NCBI GenBank assembly: GCA_030037885.1
Contig: JASHPU010000182.1
Coordinates: 1 to 58,428 of the forward strand
DNA from: Xanthobacteraceae bacterium
Lineage (GTDB): Bacteria > Pseudomonadota > Alphaproteobacteria > Rhizobiales > Xanthobacteraceae
Length of the DNA: 58,428 nt
Direction of reading: 5' to 3'
Under the pieces are notes generated by a model. The model did no database searches. It saw nothing but the letters and a program-made list of their open reading frames with translations, and was not told where the DNA came from. The position numbers and the translations under genes are program-made. Of the stretch, positions 49,116 through 55,820 are shown one piece after another (the first letter of the stretch is position 1; the number at the start of each line of letters is the position of its first letter).

Positions 49116-50444
49116 ATGCTGGATAAGACGGCCTCCGCGGCGACCCGCCCAGGGCTCCACGTCGACACCATGCTGCTGCACGCCGGATTTCGCTGGGATC
49201 CTTCGACCTTCGCCACGACCGTCCCGATTTTCCTGTCCAATGCCTACGCCTTTGCGTCGATCGAGAACGCGTCCGACGTTTTCGATCTACGACAAATGGG
49301 GCGCACCTATTCGCGTCTGATGAATCCCACGACCGACGTCTTCGAGGAGAGAATGGCGGCCCTGGAAGGCGGAATTGCCGCGGTTGCCACCGCTTCGGGA
49401 CAGGCCGCAATCGCGATGTCGATATTGAACATCGCCGCAGCCGGCGACAACATCGTGAGCTCGGACCATCTGTACGGCGGCACCATCAATCTGCTCGCGA
49501 CCACTTTCCGCCGGCTCGGCATCGAGACCCGGTTCGTCCAGCCCGACAGGATCGCGGACTTCGCTGCCGCAACGGACGAGCGCACGCGCTGCTATTTCGG
49601 CGAGGCGCTGGCCAACCCGCGGCTGACGCCGTTCCCGATCCGGGCGGTGTCGGAACTGGCGCGTCGGCTCGGGCTGCCGCTCATCATCGACAACACCACG
49701 AGCCCCTACATCTCGCGACCGTTCGCGCTCGGTGCCGACCTCATCGTGCACTCGACGTCGAAATATATATGCGGCCACGGCACCACCATCGGCGGCGTCG
49801 TCATCGATGGCGGCAAATTCGATTGGCGCAAACATCATGCGCGGGTTCCGCTGCTCACGCGACCAGACGAAGCGCATGGCAACATCCAATGGCTGGACGC
49901 GGCCGACCGTCTCGGCGTCGGCTATGGCAAGAGCCCCTTTCTGCTCAAGCTGCGCAATACCTTGATGCGGGATTTTGGGCCATGCCCATCGCCGTTCTCG
50001 TCGTTCCTGTTGCTGCAGGGGCTCGAGACGCTGCCGCTGCGGATGGAACGGCACTGCCGGAATGCCGCGACGCTGGCGCGAATGCTGTCGCGGCATCCGC
50101 GGGTCGCCGAGGTGACGTACCCGTCTCTGGCGTCCAGCCGCGTCCGCGCTCAGGCCAAGGAGAATATGGGCGCCCATGGCGGGCCGCTGCTGCAGTTCGA
50201 ACTGCGCGGCGGGCTGCGGTCGGGACGGCGGCTGATGGAAAAATTGCAGCTCGCTTATCATGTCGCGAACATCGGCGATGCGCGGACGCTCGTCACCCAT
50301 CCGGCCTCGACCACGCATGCTTCCGTGCCGGCGCAGGCGCGCGCCGCCGCCGGTGTGCGCGACGGCACTATCCGCGTCTCCGTCGGCATCGAGCACATCG
50401 ACGACATCCTCAACGACTTCAAACAGGCGTTGGCGCATGTCTGA
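49116..50444 (+). CDS. Cys/Met-metabolism PLP enzyme, O-acetylhomoserine sulfhydrylase-like
   Basis: The 442-residue fold-type I enzyme has GRTYSRLMNPTTDVFEERMAALEGG, the SGQAAI segment, the PLP aspartate in IIDNTTSPY (Asp192) and the PLP lysine in VHSTSKYICGHG (Lys216). It ends HASVPAQARAAAGVRDGTIRVSVGIEHIDD in family style. Members catalyse gamma-replacement (O-acetylhomoserine plus a nucleophile) or gamma-elimination. In natural-product clusters such enzymes build gamma-substituted amino acids, which would fit here. GGGGAG precedes the start, 24 nt after the desaturase gene. Confidence 0.88.
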   Translation: MLDKTASAATRPGLHVDTMLLHAGFRWDPSTFATTVPIFLSNAYAFASIENASDVFDLRQMGRTYSRLMNPTTDVFEERMAALEGGIAAVATASGQAAIAMSILNIAAAGDNIVSSDHLYGGTINLLATTFRRLGIETRFVQPDRIADFAAATDERTRCYFGEALANPRLTPFPIRAVSELARRLGLPLIIDNTTSPYISRPFALGADLIVHSTSKYICGHGTTIGGVVIDGGKFDWRKHHARVPLLTRPDEAHGNIQWLDAADRLGVGYGKSPFLLKLRNTLMRDFGPCPSPFSSFLLLQGLETLPLRMERHCRNAATLARMLSRHPRVAEVTYPSLASSRVRAQAKENMGAHGGPLLQFELRGGLRSGRRLMEKLQLAYHVANIGDARTLVTHPASTTHASVPAQARAAAGVRDGTIRVSVGIEHIDDILNDFKQALAHV

Positions 50445-50529
50445 AAAGCAGAGGCGGCCAATGGGCGGCGCTGCCGCCGCCGCCGGCCACTTTCCCGGAA
50501 GGCGGCAAGGAGCATGACGTGAGCCGGAC

Positions 50530-51951
50530 ATGTTAAGCAGAACCGTCGAGCCGTTTTCGGCGAGCAGCTCCCGCTCCGTTGCCGCTGCCCAACCGCGTTG
50601 CGCGAACGTCAAGGAGTTGCACCATTATCTCAAGGAAACCGATTGCCCTTACGTCAAGATCGCCGTCACCGACCTGGATGGCGTCTTGAGGGGCAAATAC
50701 CTGGCCAAGCGCAAGTTTTTGACCGCTTTGGAGGAAGGCATCGCGTTCTGCGACGTGGTTCTGGGCTGGGATTGCAACGACCAGCTCTACGACAATGCGC
50801 GGGCGACCGGCTGGCATACCGGCTATCCCGACCGCCGCCTGCGCATCGTCGCCGACAGCCTGCGGATCCTTCCATTTGAAAACAACATGCCGTTTGTTTT
50901 GTGCGAATTTGCCGGAGGCGTGGCCGATCTATGCCCGCGACGGCTGCTCGGCAGGACGCTCGAACGGCTGGACGCGCTGGGCTTTCGCGCTTTTGCCGGC
51001 GTCGAATACGAGTTCTTTCTGTTCGACGAAACTCCGGAGTCGGTCCGCGCCAAGGGTTATCGCAACTTGCAAACCCTTACGCCCGGGTATTTCGGCTACT
51101 CGGTGCTCCGCTCGTCCGTGCATGCCGAGCTCTACGCCGAACTTCTCGATTACTGCGAACAGATGGCGATGCCGCTCGAAGGGCTGCATACGGAGACCGG
51201 ACCGGGAGTGATCGAGGCGGCGATGGCGTACGATACGGCGTTGCGCGCGGCCGACAACGCGGCGTTGTTCAAGACGTTCACCAAGGTATTCGCCCAGCGC
51301 CGCAACCTCATGGCGTGCTTCATGGCCAAGTGGTCGGAGCGCTGGCCCGGGCAAAGCGGTCACCTGCACATTTCGCTCCGCTCGCACGACGGCAAGCACG
51401 TTTTTCACGACGACACGGCGCCGCATTCGATCAGCACCTGCATGCGCCATTTCATCGGCGGCATGCAGAAGCTCTTGCCCGAACTGACCTGCATGGCGGC
51501 GCCGACGATCAACGCCTATTCGCGGCTGATACCGGGTTATTGGGCGCCGACCAGGGCGTCCTGGGGAATTGAAAACCGCACGGTGGCGCTGCGCGCCATC
51601 ATCGGACAGCACTCCGCGCAGCGCGTCGAGTACCGGCTCGCCGGCGCCGACGCCAATCCATACCTGGCGCTCAGCGCGGCACTGGCGAGCGGCGCATGGG
51701 GCATCGAGAACAAAATTGAACCGACCGCCCCCACCGCCGGAAACGATTACCAGGCAGGCGGTGAGGCCATCGAAACCGTGCCGAGCACGTTGTTCGATGC
51801 CGCACGGCGGTTTGCGAAATCAACAACCGCCAAGGAACTGTTCGGCGAGACGTTCGTGGAGCATTACGCCGCCACGCGCGAGTGGGAGGCGAGGGAATTC
51901 CAGAAACACGTGACCGACTGGGAATTGCAGCGCTACTTCGAGATCATCTGA
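50530..51951 (+). CDS. Glutamine-synthetase-like amide ligase (PuuA/GMAS type)
   Basis: The 473-residue protein has the glutamine synthetase catalytic fold: GVEYEFFLF (metal glutamates, 159-165), HTETGPGVIEAAM (Glu222 and Glu229), SGHLHISL (metal histidine region, 277-283) and NRTVALRAI, followed by YRLAGADANPYLALSAALASG. It is closer to gamma-glutamylpolyamine or gamma-glutamylmethylamide ligases than to housekeeping GlnA. It probably joins a carboxylate, such as glutamate, to an amine using ATP; the decarboxylase product is a candidate amine. It lies 41 nt before the abnormal tRNA. Confidence 0.85.
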   Translation: MLSRTVEPFSASSSRSVAAAQPRCANVKELHHYLKETDCPYVKIAVTDLDGVLRGKYLAKRKFLTALEEGIAFCDVVLGWDCNDQLYDNARATGWHTGYPDRRLRIVADSLRILPFENNMPFVLCEFAGGVADLCPRRLLGRTLERLDALGFRAFAGVEYEFFLFDETPESVRAKGYRNLQTLTPGYFGYSVLRSSVHAELYAELLDYCEQMAMPLEGLHTETGPGVIEAAMAYDTALRAADNAALFKTFTKVFAQRRNLMACFMAKWSERWPGQSGHLHISLRSHDGKHVFHDDTAPHSISTCMRHFIGGMQKLLPELTCMAAPTINAYSRLIPGYWAPTRASWGIENRTVALRAIIGQHSAQRVEYRLAGADANPYLALSAALASGAWGIENKIEPTAPTAGNDYQAGGEAIETVPSTLFDAARRFAKSTTAKELFGETFVEHYAATREWEAREFQKHVTDWELQRYFEII

Positions 51952-51992
51952 GGGCTTCAGCAACAAGTTCGGCGAGGTGAAACATTGAATAT

Positions 51993-52180
51993 GCATCTGT
52001 AGCTTAACCGGCAACCGGGAGGTGCGAGCGCCCTTTTTAGAAGGCTTGGCGATGGTGCGCGATTGTCAGGGCATCGTCGTGATGCCGGAGCCAAGATGGA
52101 CGATTTGGGCCGGTCATTTCCCCGAGAGCGCCAGTTTTGGGAACTGGAAGATGCGGGTTCGAATCCCGTCAGATGCGCCA
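51993..52180 (+). tRNA. Hybrid tRNA: Arg-type acceptor, UGG anticodon, D-loop insertion
   Basis: The acceptor stem GCATCTG (51993-51999) pairs perfectly with CAGATGC (52170-52176), followed by G73 and an encoded CCA. T52000-A52001 occupy positions 8-9. The D-stem is GCTT (52002-52005) with GAGC (52126-52129), then G26. The anticodon arm is CCAGT / TTTGGGA / ACTGG (52131-52147), reading UGG with U33 and G37. The variable loop is AAGAT, and the T-arm GCGGG-TTCGAAT-CCCGT is canonical. The D-loop begins normally (AACCGGCA) but 112 nt (about 52014-52125) are inserted near position 20; without them the tRNA is exactly 76 nt. The acceptor resembles tRNA-Arg, not tRNA-Pro (which has C1-G72 and A73). 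The insert folds by hand into a closing helix 52016-52019/52121-52124, a helix 52045-52050/52090-52095 and hairpins at 52051-52067 and 52070-52086. Confidence 0.88.
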
Positions 52181-52268
52181 CTTTTCGGTTTCCGCCGACC
52201 CGGCCGCAGTGCCGGGGACGGCCGGAAGCGGGCGGCACACGCCCGAACGTCAGCGCGACCCGCGCAGG

Positions 52269-52279
52269 AAAGGAGGTGA
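52269..52279 (+). promoter_or_regulatory. Very strong Shine-Dalgarno sequence
   Basis: AAAGGAGGTGA matches the complement of the 16S rRNA 3' end over 11 bases. GGAGG ends 5 nt before the ATG at 52282 and 8 nt before the one at 52285. It fixes the start of the small ORF and predicts high translation. Confidence 0.9.
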
Positions 52280-52281
52280 AA

Positions 52282-52560
52282 ATGATGGCAGAACCCGTGC
52301 ATGCCGAACTGTTGGAGTCGCTTTCTCCAACGGTCGAAAGTCTCGCCGAGGCTTCTACGCCACTGGTGCCAGGGATTCCACAAATCCCCGGCATTCCAGC
52401 GGCGGTGTCGGCGCCAGTGGCGACAGCCGTCCCAGTGCCAGAGGACGACATCCCACTGGCTACCCCACTGAGCCCAGCCTCGGAGCCAGTCGCCGAAACT
52501 CTTCCAGAGGTTTCGGCGGTGTTCGCGGAATTGCCAGCCGCTCCAATCGAGCCAGGCTAG
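52282..52560 (+). CDS. CCA-codon-rich small peptide, probable recoding target
   Basis: The ORF has 92 codons, starting MMAEPVHAELLESLS and ending ELPAAPIEPG under standard translation. It is rich in Pro, Ala, Val, Glu, with no Cys, Lys, Arg, Trp or Tyr. Of 18 proline codons, 16 are CCA (codons 16, 27, 30, 33, 39, 45, 51, 53, 58, 62, 65, 69, 75, 85, 88, 91), two are CCC (5, 36), and none is CCG or CCT. In the adjacent synthetase gene I count 14 CCG, 3 CCT, 2 CCC and no CCA. Other codons in the ORF look like the host. The UGG tRNA just upstream reads CCA, so these positions may carry something other than proline. I know no homologue. The frame is open upstream to 52063, through the tRNA; the ribosome-binding site decides this start. 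Confidence 0.85.
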   Translation: MMAEPVHAELLESLSPTVESLAEASTPLVPGIPQIPGIPAAVSAPVATAVPVPEDDIPLATPLSPASEPVAETLPEVSAVFAELPAAPIEPG

Positions 52561-52587
52561 CGATGTCGATCGCGACACATTGGCGAT

Positions 52588-52639
52588 GATGCCCTGATGA
52601 GATGCCCTGATGCGATGCCCTGACCAGATGCCCTGTACG
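52588..52639. repeat. Four 13-nt tandem units with Met-Pro-stop minigenes
   Basis: Units start at 52588, 52601, 52614 and 52627 and share GATGCCCTG. In the first three, ATG CCC TGA forms a complete start-Pro-stop reading frame. The 52561-52731 gap between the small ORF and the synthetase gene contains this repeat and the hairpin listed next, but no other gene. Confidence 0.75.
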
Positions 52640-52650
52640 ACGATTACCGG

Positions 52651-52681
52651 CGGCTGCCGGTCGGTTCGCCGACCGCAGCCG
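52651..52681 (+). promoter_or_regulatory. Stable hairpin with UUCG loop between peptide and synthetase
   Basis: CGGTCGG-TTCG-CCGACCG gives seven pairs. After one bulged C the stem continues with CGGCTG paired to CAGCCG for six more. No U-tract follows, so it is more likely an attenuator, processing site or mRNA stabiliser for the small ORF than a simple terminator. It ends 50 nt before the synthetase start. Confidence 0.65.
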
Positions 52682-52731
52682 TCTGGTTGTTCGGCCGCGC
52701 CGCGCGGTCGCTTGTTTGATGGACGGCCGCA

Positions 52732-54447
52732 ATGGCGATGACCATCGCGGACATGCTCGAACGCACCACCGACGCGTTTGCCGCCGCCGGTCAGCCGGTC
52801 CGGCTCGAATACCGCAACGCGCGCACGACCAAATGGGACGTGAAAGTCATTTCGAACTCTTCGCAGGCGTTGCTGCAGCTGGCCGGCCGCGTTCCGGAGA
52901 GCAAGATGGTCAAGCGCGTGTCCGTCAAAGGTAACAGCGCATTTGTCGAGTTCAACGACGATTATGTGATGCAGGAGGTCCATCGGCGGCTCGCCGGGTT
53001 GCCGATCGGCGGCAGCTGGTTCCGCGGCAAGCGCATCGTCGTGCAATTCATCGATCCGAACAGCACCAAGGCGCTGCATCTCGGGCATCTTTACGAAGCA
53101 ATCCTCGGCAATGCGCTGGCGGCCCTGCTCGAAGGTCGCGGCGCCGCGGTGCGGCGCACCTGTTTCGTCAGCGACGTCAGTCGAAGCGTCTGCGAAGCGA
53201 TGGCGGGTTACGAAAAATTCGGCGGCGAGGCGACGCCGCAAGAGCGTCATGAAAAGGCGGACCATATGGTCGGGCGCGTGTACGCGCAGTACGCTGCGGC
53301 GTACTACAAGCAGCACCCGGCTGAACTCGATAACGAGGATCCGACGCGCCGCGAAACGGCGCTGGTGGGCGACGAGGCCGACGATTACGTGCGACGCTAT
53401 CAAGCCGGCGACCGCGCGACGCGCGACCTTTGGCTTCGCATCCGCAATTGGGTGCTCGAGGGTCAGATGGCGACGCTGGAGCGGCTTGGCGTTCGGCTGG
53501 ACACGGTACAATACGGCTCCGACACCGACGACATCATTGCCAAGCTGCTTGACAACGGCTTGCAACGCGGTGTGCTGCAACGCGAGCCGTCCGGCGCGAT
53601 CGTCTACCACAGCGGCAAGGAGGAATATAAGACCGTCGTGATGACGCGGCCCGACGGCTTCCCGACCGAGCACGCACGCCAGATGGCGCAGATGATCAGC
53701 GTTCAAGCCGTCTGCGCGACCGAGGTCGACCGCTATTACACGCTCATGGGCATGGAGTGGAAGCCGGCGTGGCAGCTCTATGAAAACATCCTGCGCGGCT
53801 GCGGCGATGGCGACAGCCCTTACCACGACATCGTGGCGCCGGTATGCCACGGCATGGTGATGGTGGAAGGTTCGAAGATGAAGTCCAGCCTCGGCGCCGT
53901 CGTGCTTGCCGATGAATTCATCGATCGCGTCGAAGCGCTGCGCGAAATCCAAGCGCTGTCCGCCGCGACCGACGGTCGGGTGGCGGTCTCCGCAATCGCC
54001 GACGTCGTGGTGAAATCGTTCTTTTTGTCTCGCCGCATGAACAAGGATTTGGGCTTTTCCTGGAACCAGGTGACGAGCGCGGCCGACAATCCCGGCTGGG
54101 AGATCGCCACCGCGTGGTGTGCCGTCAATTCCGCCCCTGGCGCCGAGGTCGCCCGGCCGCCTCCGCTGGATTTCGACGTGGTCAGAACGCTGCTTTTCAA
54201 AGGTTTTGATCTCGAACGCGCGTTCAATTTCGCGGCAAGCGAGATCGATTTGTCGTTGGCGGTAAAGGCTCTCGTCCGGTTCGCAGTTCTCGTCAACGGC
54301 GCCGTCCGAGGCCAAAGCCACGGGCTTGCGATCGAGCTATCGCGCAGCATTCTTCACCACGGCATGGCGTCGCTCGGCATCGCCTGCGACGGGCCGGCGG
54401 CAGCCGCCAAGGTTGCGGCATCGACCGCCGCGGAAGCCGCGTCCTGA
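52732..54447 (+). CDS. Arginyl-tRNA synthetase paralogue with altered substrate motif
   Basis: The 571-residue class I synthetase aligns with ArgRS throughout: VVQFIDPNSTKALHLGHLY with HLGH (116-119), FVSDVSRSV after it, the catalytic insertion with HGMVMVEGSKMKSSLGAVV (KMSKS variant KMKSS, 382-386), FFLSRRMNKDLGFSW and a DALR-like helical C-terminus ending HHGMASLGI. The N-terminal 90 residues correspond to the ArgRS domain that contacts the tRNA D-loop. The usual DG-x-x-TYxxxDIA motif, whose Tyr and Asp hold the arginine side chain as I recall the structures, reads DGFPTEHARQMA (308-319) here, so both contacts are replaced (Glu, Gln). This suggests a different amino acid. It has no CCA codons among 19 proline codons. 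The start ATG is at 52732. Confidence 0.85.
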   Translation: MAMTIADMLERTTDAFAAAGQPVRLEYRNARTTKWDVKVISNSSQALLQLAGRVPESKMVKRVSVKGNSAFVEFNDDYVMQEVHRRLAGLPIGGSWFRGKRIVVQFIDPNSTKALHLGHLYEAILGNALAALLEGRGAAVRRTCFVSDVSRSVCEAMAGYEKFGGEATPQERHEKADHMVGRVYAQYAAAYYKQHPAELDNEDPTRRETALVGDEADDYVRRYQAGDRATRDLWLRIRNWVLEGQMATLERLGVRLDTVQYGSDTDDIIAKLLDNGLQRGVLQREPSGAIVYHSGKEEYKTVVMTRPDGFPTEHARQMAQMISVQAVCATEVDRYYTLMGMEWKPAWQLYENILRGCGDGDSPYHDIVAPVCHGMVMVEGSKMKSSLGAVVLADEFIDRVEALREIQALSAATDGRVAVSAIADVVVKSFFLSRRMNKDLGFSWNQVTSAADNPGWEIATAWCAVNSAPGAEVARPPPLDFDVVRTLLFKGFDLERAFNFAASEIDLSLAVKALVRFAVLVNGAVRGQSHGLAIELSRSILHHGMASLGIACDGPAAAAKVAASTAAEAAS

Positions 54448-54536
54448 TGGCGGCTTGGCGCGTGGGGCCGCGCCGGCGCGGCGACGTAGATCATGAGCGG
54501 GTAGCATTCGGCTTTGACGGCGGGTCACGCCGACCT

Positions 54537-55457
54537 TTATTCGCATTCGAGGACGCCTCGCATCACCGGCGCGCATTCGCCGCCGATCGCGATTCGCTCG
54601 ACGACGCCGTGACGCTTTATTGTGCCGACGGCAATGGCGCTGGGGCGTCCCATCTCGATACCCTGCTCGATGCGAACGTTGTGCTCGCCATCGGGCGCGG
54701 ACGGCATAGCGGCTAGAAGCGCCGCCAACGCGCCGGCCGCGCTGCCCGTGGCCGGATCCTCCATGATGTTGCTCAGCGGCGCGAACATGCGCGCGCGCAA
54801 GCGGTTGGGCTCGCTGCCGGTGCGCGCGTACAAGAACAGCGAAAACCGACTGTCGCCTACCGGATGGCGCTTATCGGCTTCGGCAAAACACGCCAGATCC
54901 GGCTTGGCGCGCGCCAGCGCGGCCGGCGAGGCGACCTCCGCCATTGCGACCGGCAGCCCGATCGAGGCCAGGACCGGTGCATGCGCACCGACGGCGATCT
55001 GGCTTTTCGGCAGCGTCGCGCAATCGGCTACCAGTTTTGGGTCGACATCGCCGAGCACTTGCAGCCGCTGCGGCGCATCGAATTGCGCTCCGACGAGCGC
55101 ATCACCGTCATAAATCGGCTGCGCCGTCACCGGCCCGCCGTCCTCTTCGAATATGATTGGAGTCCGGACCGGCCGCCCGAAGATTTGGCCGATCCGCGCC
55201 ACGGCGTAGGCGGTGCCGACGTTCGGATGTCCGGCAAACGGAATCTCCTCCGTCGGGGTGAAGATGCGAATCCGCGCCGTATGTTCGGCCACGCTGGCCG
55301 GAAGCAGAAAAACCGTCTCCGAATAGTTGAATTCCCGGGCAATCTGCTGCATCAGCGCCGCGTCAAGCCGGCCGGCGTCGAGAATGATGGCCAATTGATT
55401 GCCACGCAACGGAGAGCGCGTGAAAACGTCGACGGTCACGAACTCAACTGTGATCAT
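54537..55457 (-). CDS. PhzF-family isomerase/epimerase
   Basis: The 306-residue protein starts MITVEFVTVDVFTRSPLRGNQLAI, the PhzF fold signature, with the catalytic glutamate in NYSETVFLLP (near residue 45), FAGHPNVGTAYAVA and the late ENPxTGSAAGALAAL-like EDPATGSAAGALAALLA. Family members isomerise or epimerise small hydrophobic or aromatic metabolites and occur in phenazine and other biosynthetic clusters. GGAGAGCAGGG precedes the start. The gene is convergent with the synthetase gene. Confidence 0.88.
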   Translation of the reverse strand: MITVEFVTVDVFTRSPLRGNQLAIILDAGRLDAALMQQIAREFNYSETVFLLPASVAEHTARIRIFTPTEEIPFAGHPNVGTAYAVARIGQIFGRPVRTPIIFEEDGGPVTAQPIYDGDALVGAQFDAPQRLQVLGDVDPKLVADCATLPKSQIAVGAHAPVLASIGLPVAMAEVASPAALARAKPDLACFAEADKRHPVGDSRFSLFLYARTGSEPNRLRARMFAPLSNIMEDPATGSAAGALAALLAAMPSAPDGEHNVRIEQGIEMGRPSAIAVGTIKRHGVVERIAIGGECAPVMRGVLECE

Positions 55458-55820
55458 CCCTGCTCTCCGTAACGAACCTGGGCGCGCGGCGCGCGCTTTT
55501 GCCATGACCCTTCAGGCGGCGTGCGCGGTGCGCACCGGCGGCCCCCCAGAATCTCCAACTCAGTCGTAACCGTCCGGGAATTGCTTCACAATGAGATATC
55601 CGTCTGGGATAGGCCGCTGAAATCATTGAAGTCGATTCCCATAGACGCTGCGCCGGCTTTCATTGCGCAGCATTTTCCGCCGTTCAAGTTGCTCCGACCT
55701 CGAGGCTGTGGTTGCTCATCACGATCCCAGACGTGACCATTTTTGCTAACCCCGACCGATTGCTCGCCGGATCGAACAAGTTTCCGCTCGCCTTGCCGGC
55801 CGCCAGCAGCGCCACGGCCG
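55458..55820. other. Gap without a supported gene
   Basis: Short frames exist on both strands but none has a family signature or a good ribosome-binding site. One minus-strand 25-codon frame just upstream of 55586 (MKAGAASMGIDFNDFSGL...) is a weak peptide candidate. No repeat or terminator is clear. Confidence 0.4.

Noticed and set aside
52030..52046. A second anticodon-like loop (CCCTTTTTAGAAGGCTT region), which would read UUA or UAG and suggest stop-codon suppression
   Set aside because: The stem has mismatches, it lies inside the D-loop insertion, and a perfect anticodon arm with correct variable loop and T-arm spacing exists at 52131-52147.
52014..52125. Group I intron in the tRNA
   Set aside because: At 112 nt it is too short, it is not in the anticodon loop, and no P7/P3 core or guide sequence could be seen.
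52063..52281. Upstream in-frame extension of the CCA-rich ORF into the tRNA region (165 codons in total)
   Set aside because: The extension is encoded by the tRNA and is not followed by any ribosome-binding site; the perfect Shine-Dalgarno at 52269-52279 places the start at 52282 or 52285.
51993..52560. tmRNA (ssrA) or a two-piece tmRNA
   Set aside because: There is a full anticodon arm, no tag frame inside the RNA and no G3-U70 alanine identity pair; the ORF lies outside the tRNA and has its own ribosome-binding site.
52114..54321. 735-codon open frame on the minus strand opposite the synthetase gene
   Set aside because: It is a shadow of the high-GC plus-strand genes: it runs through the tRNA and the CCA-rich ORF, has no family signature, while the plus strand has clear ArgRS motifs.
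52282..54447. PEARL-type pathway in which aminoacyl-tRNA extends a scaffold peptide at its C-terminus
   Set aside because: No lantibiotic-dehydratase-like ligase gene is present in the window. A ligase elsewhere cannot be excluded, but the CCA bias is better explained by decoding.
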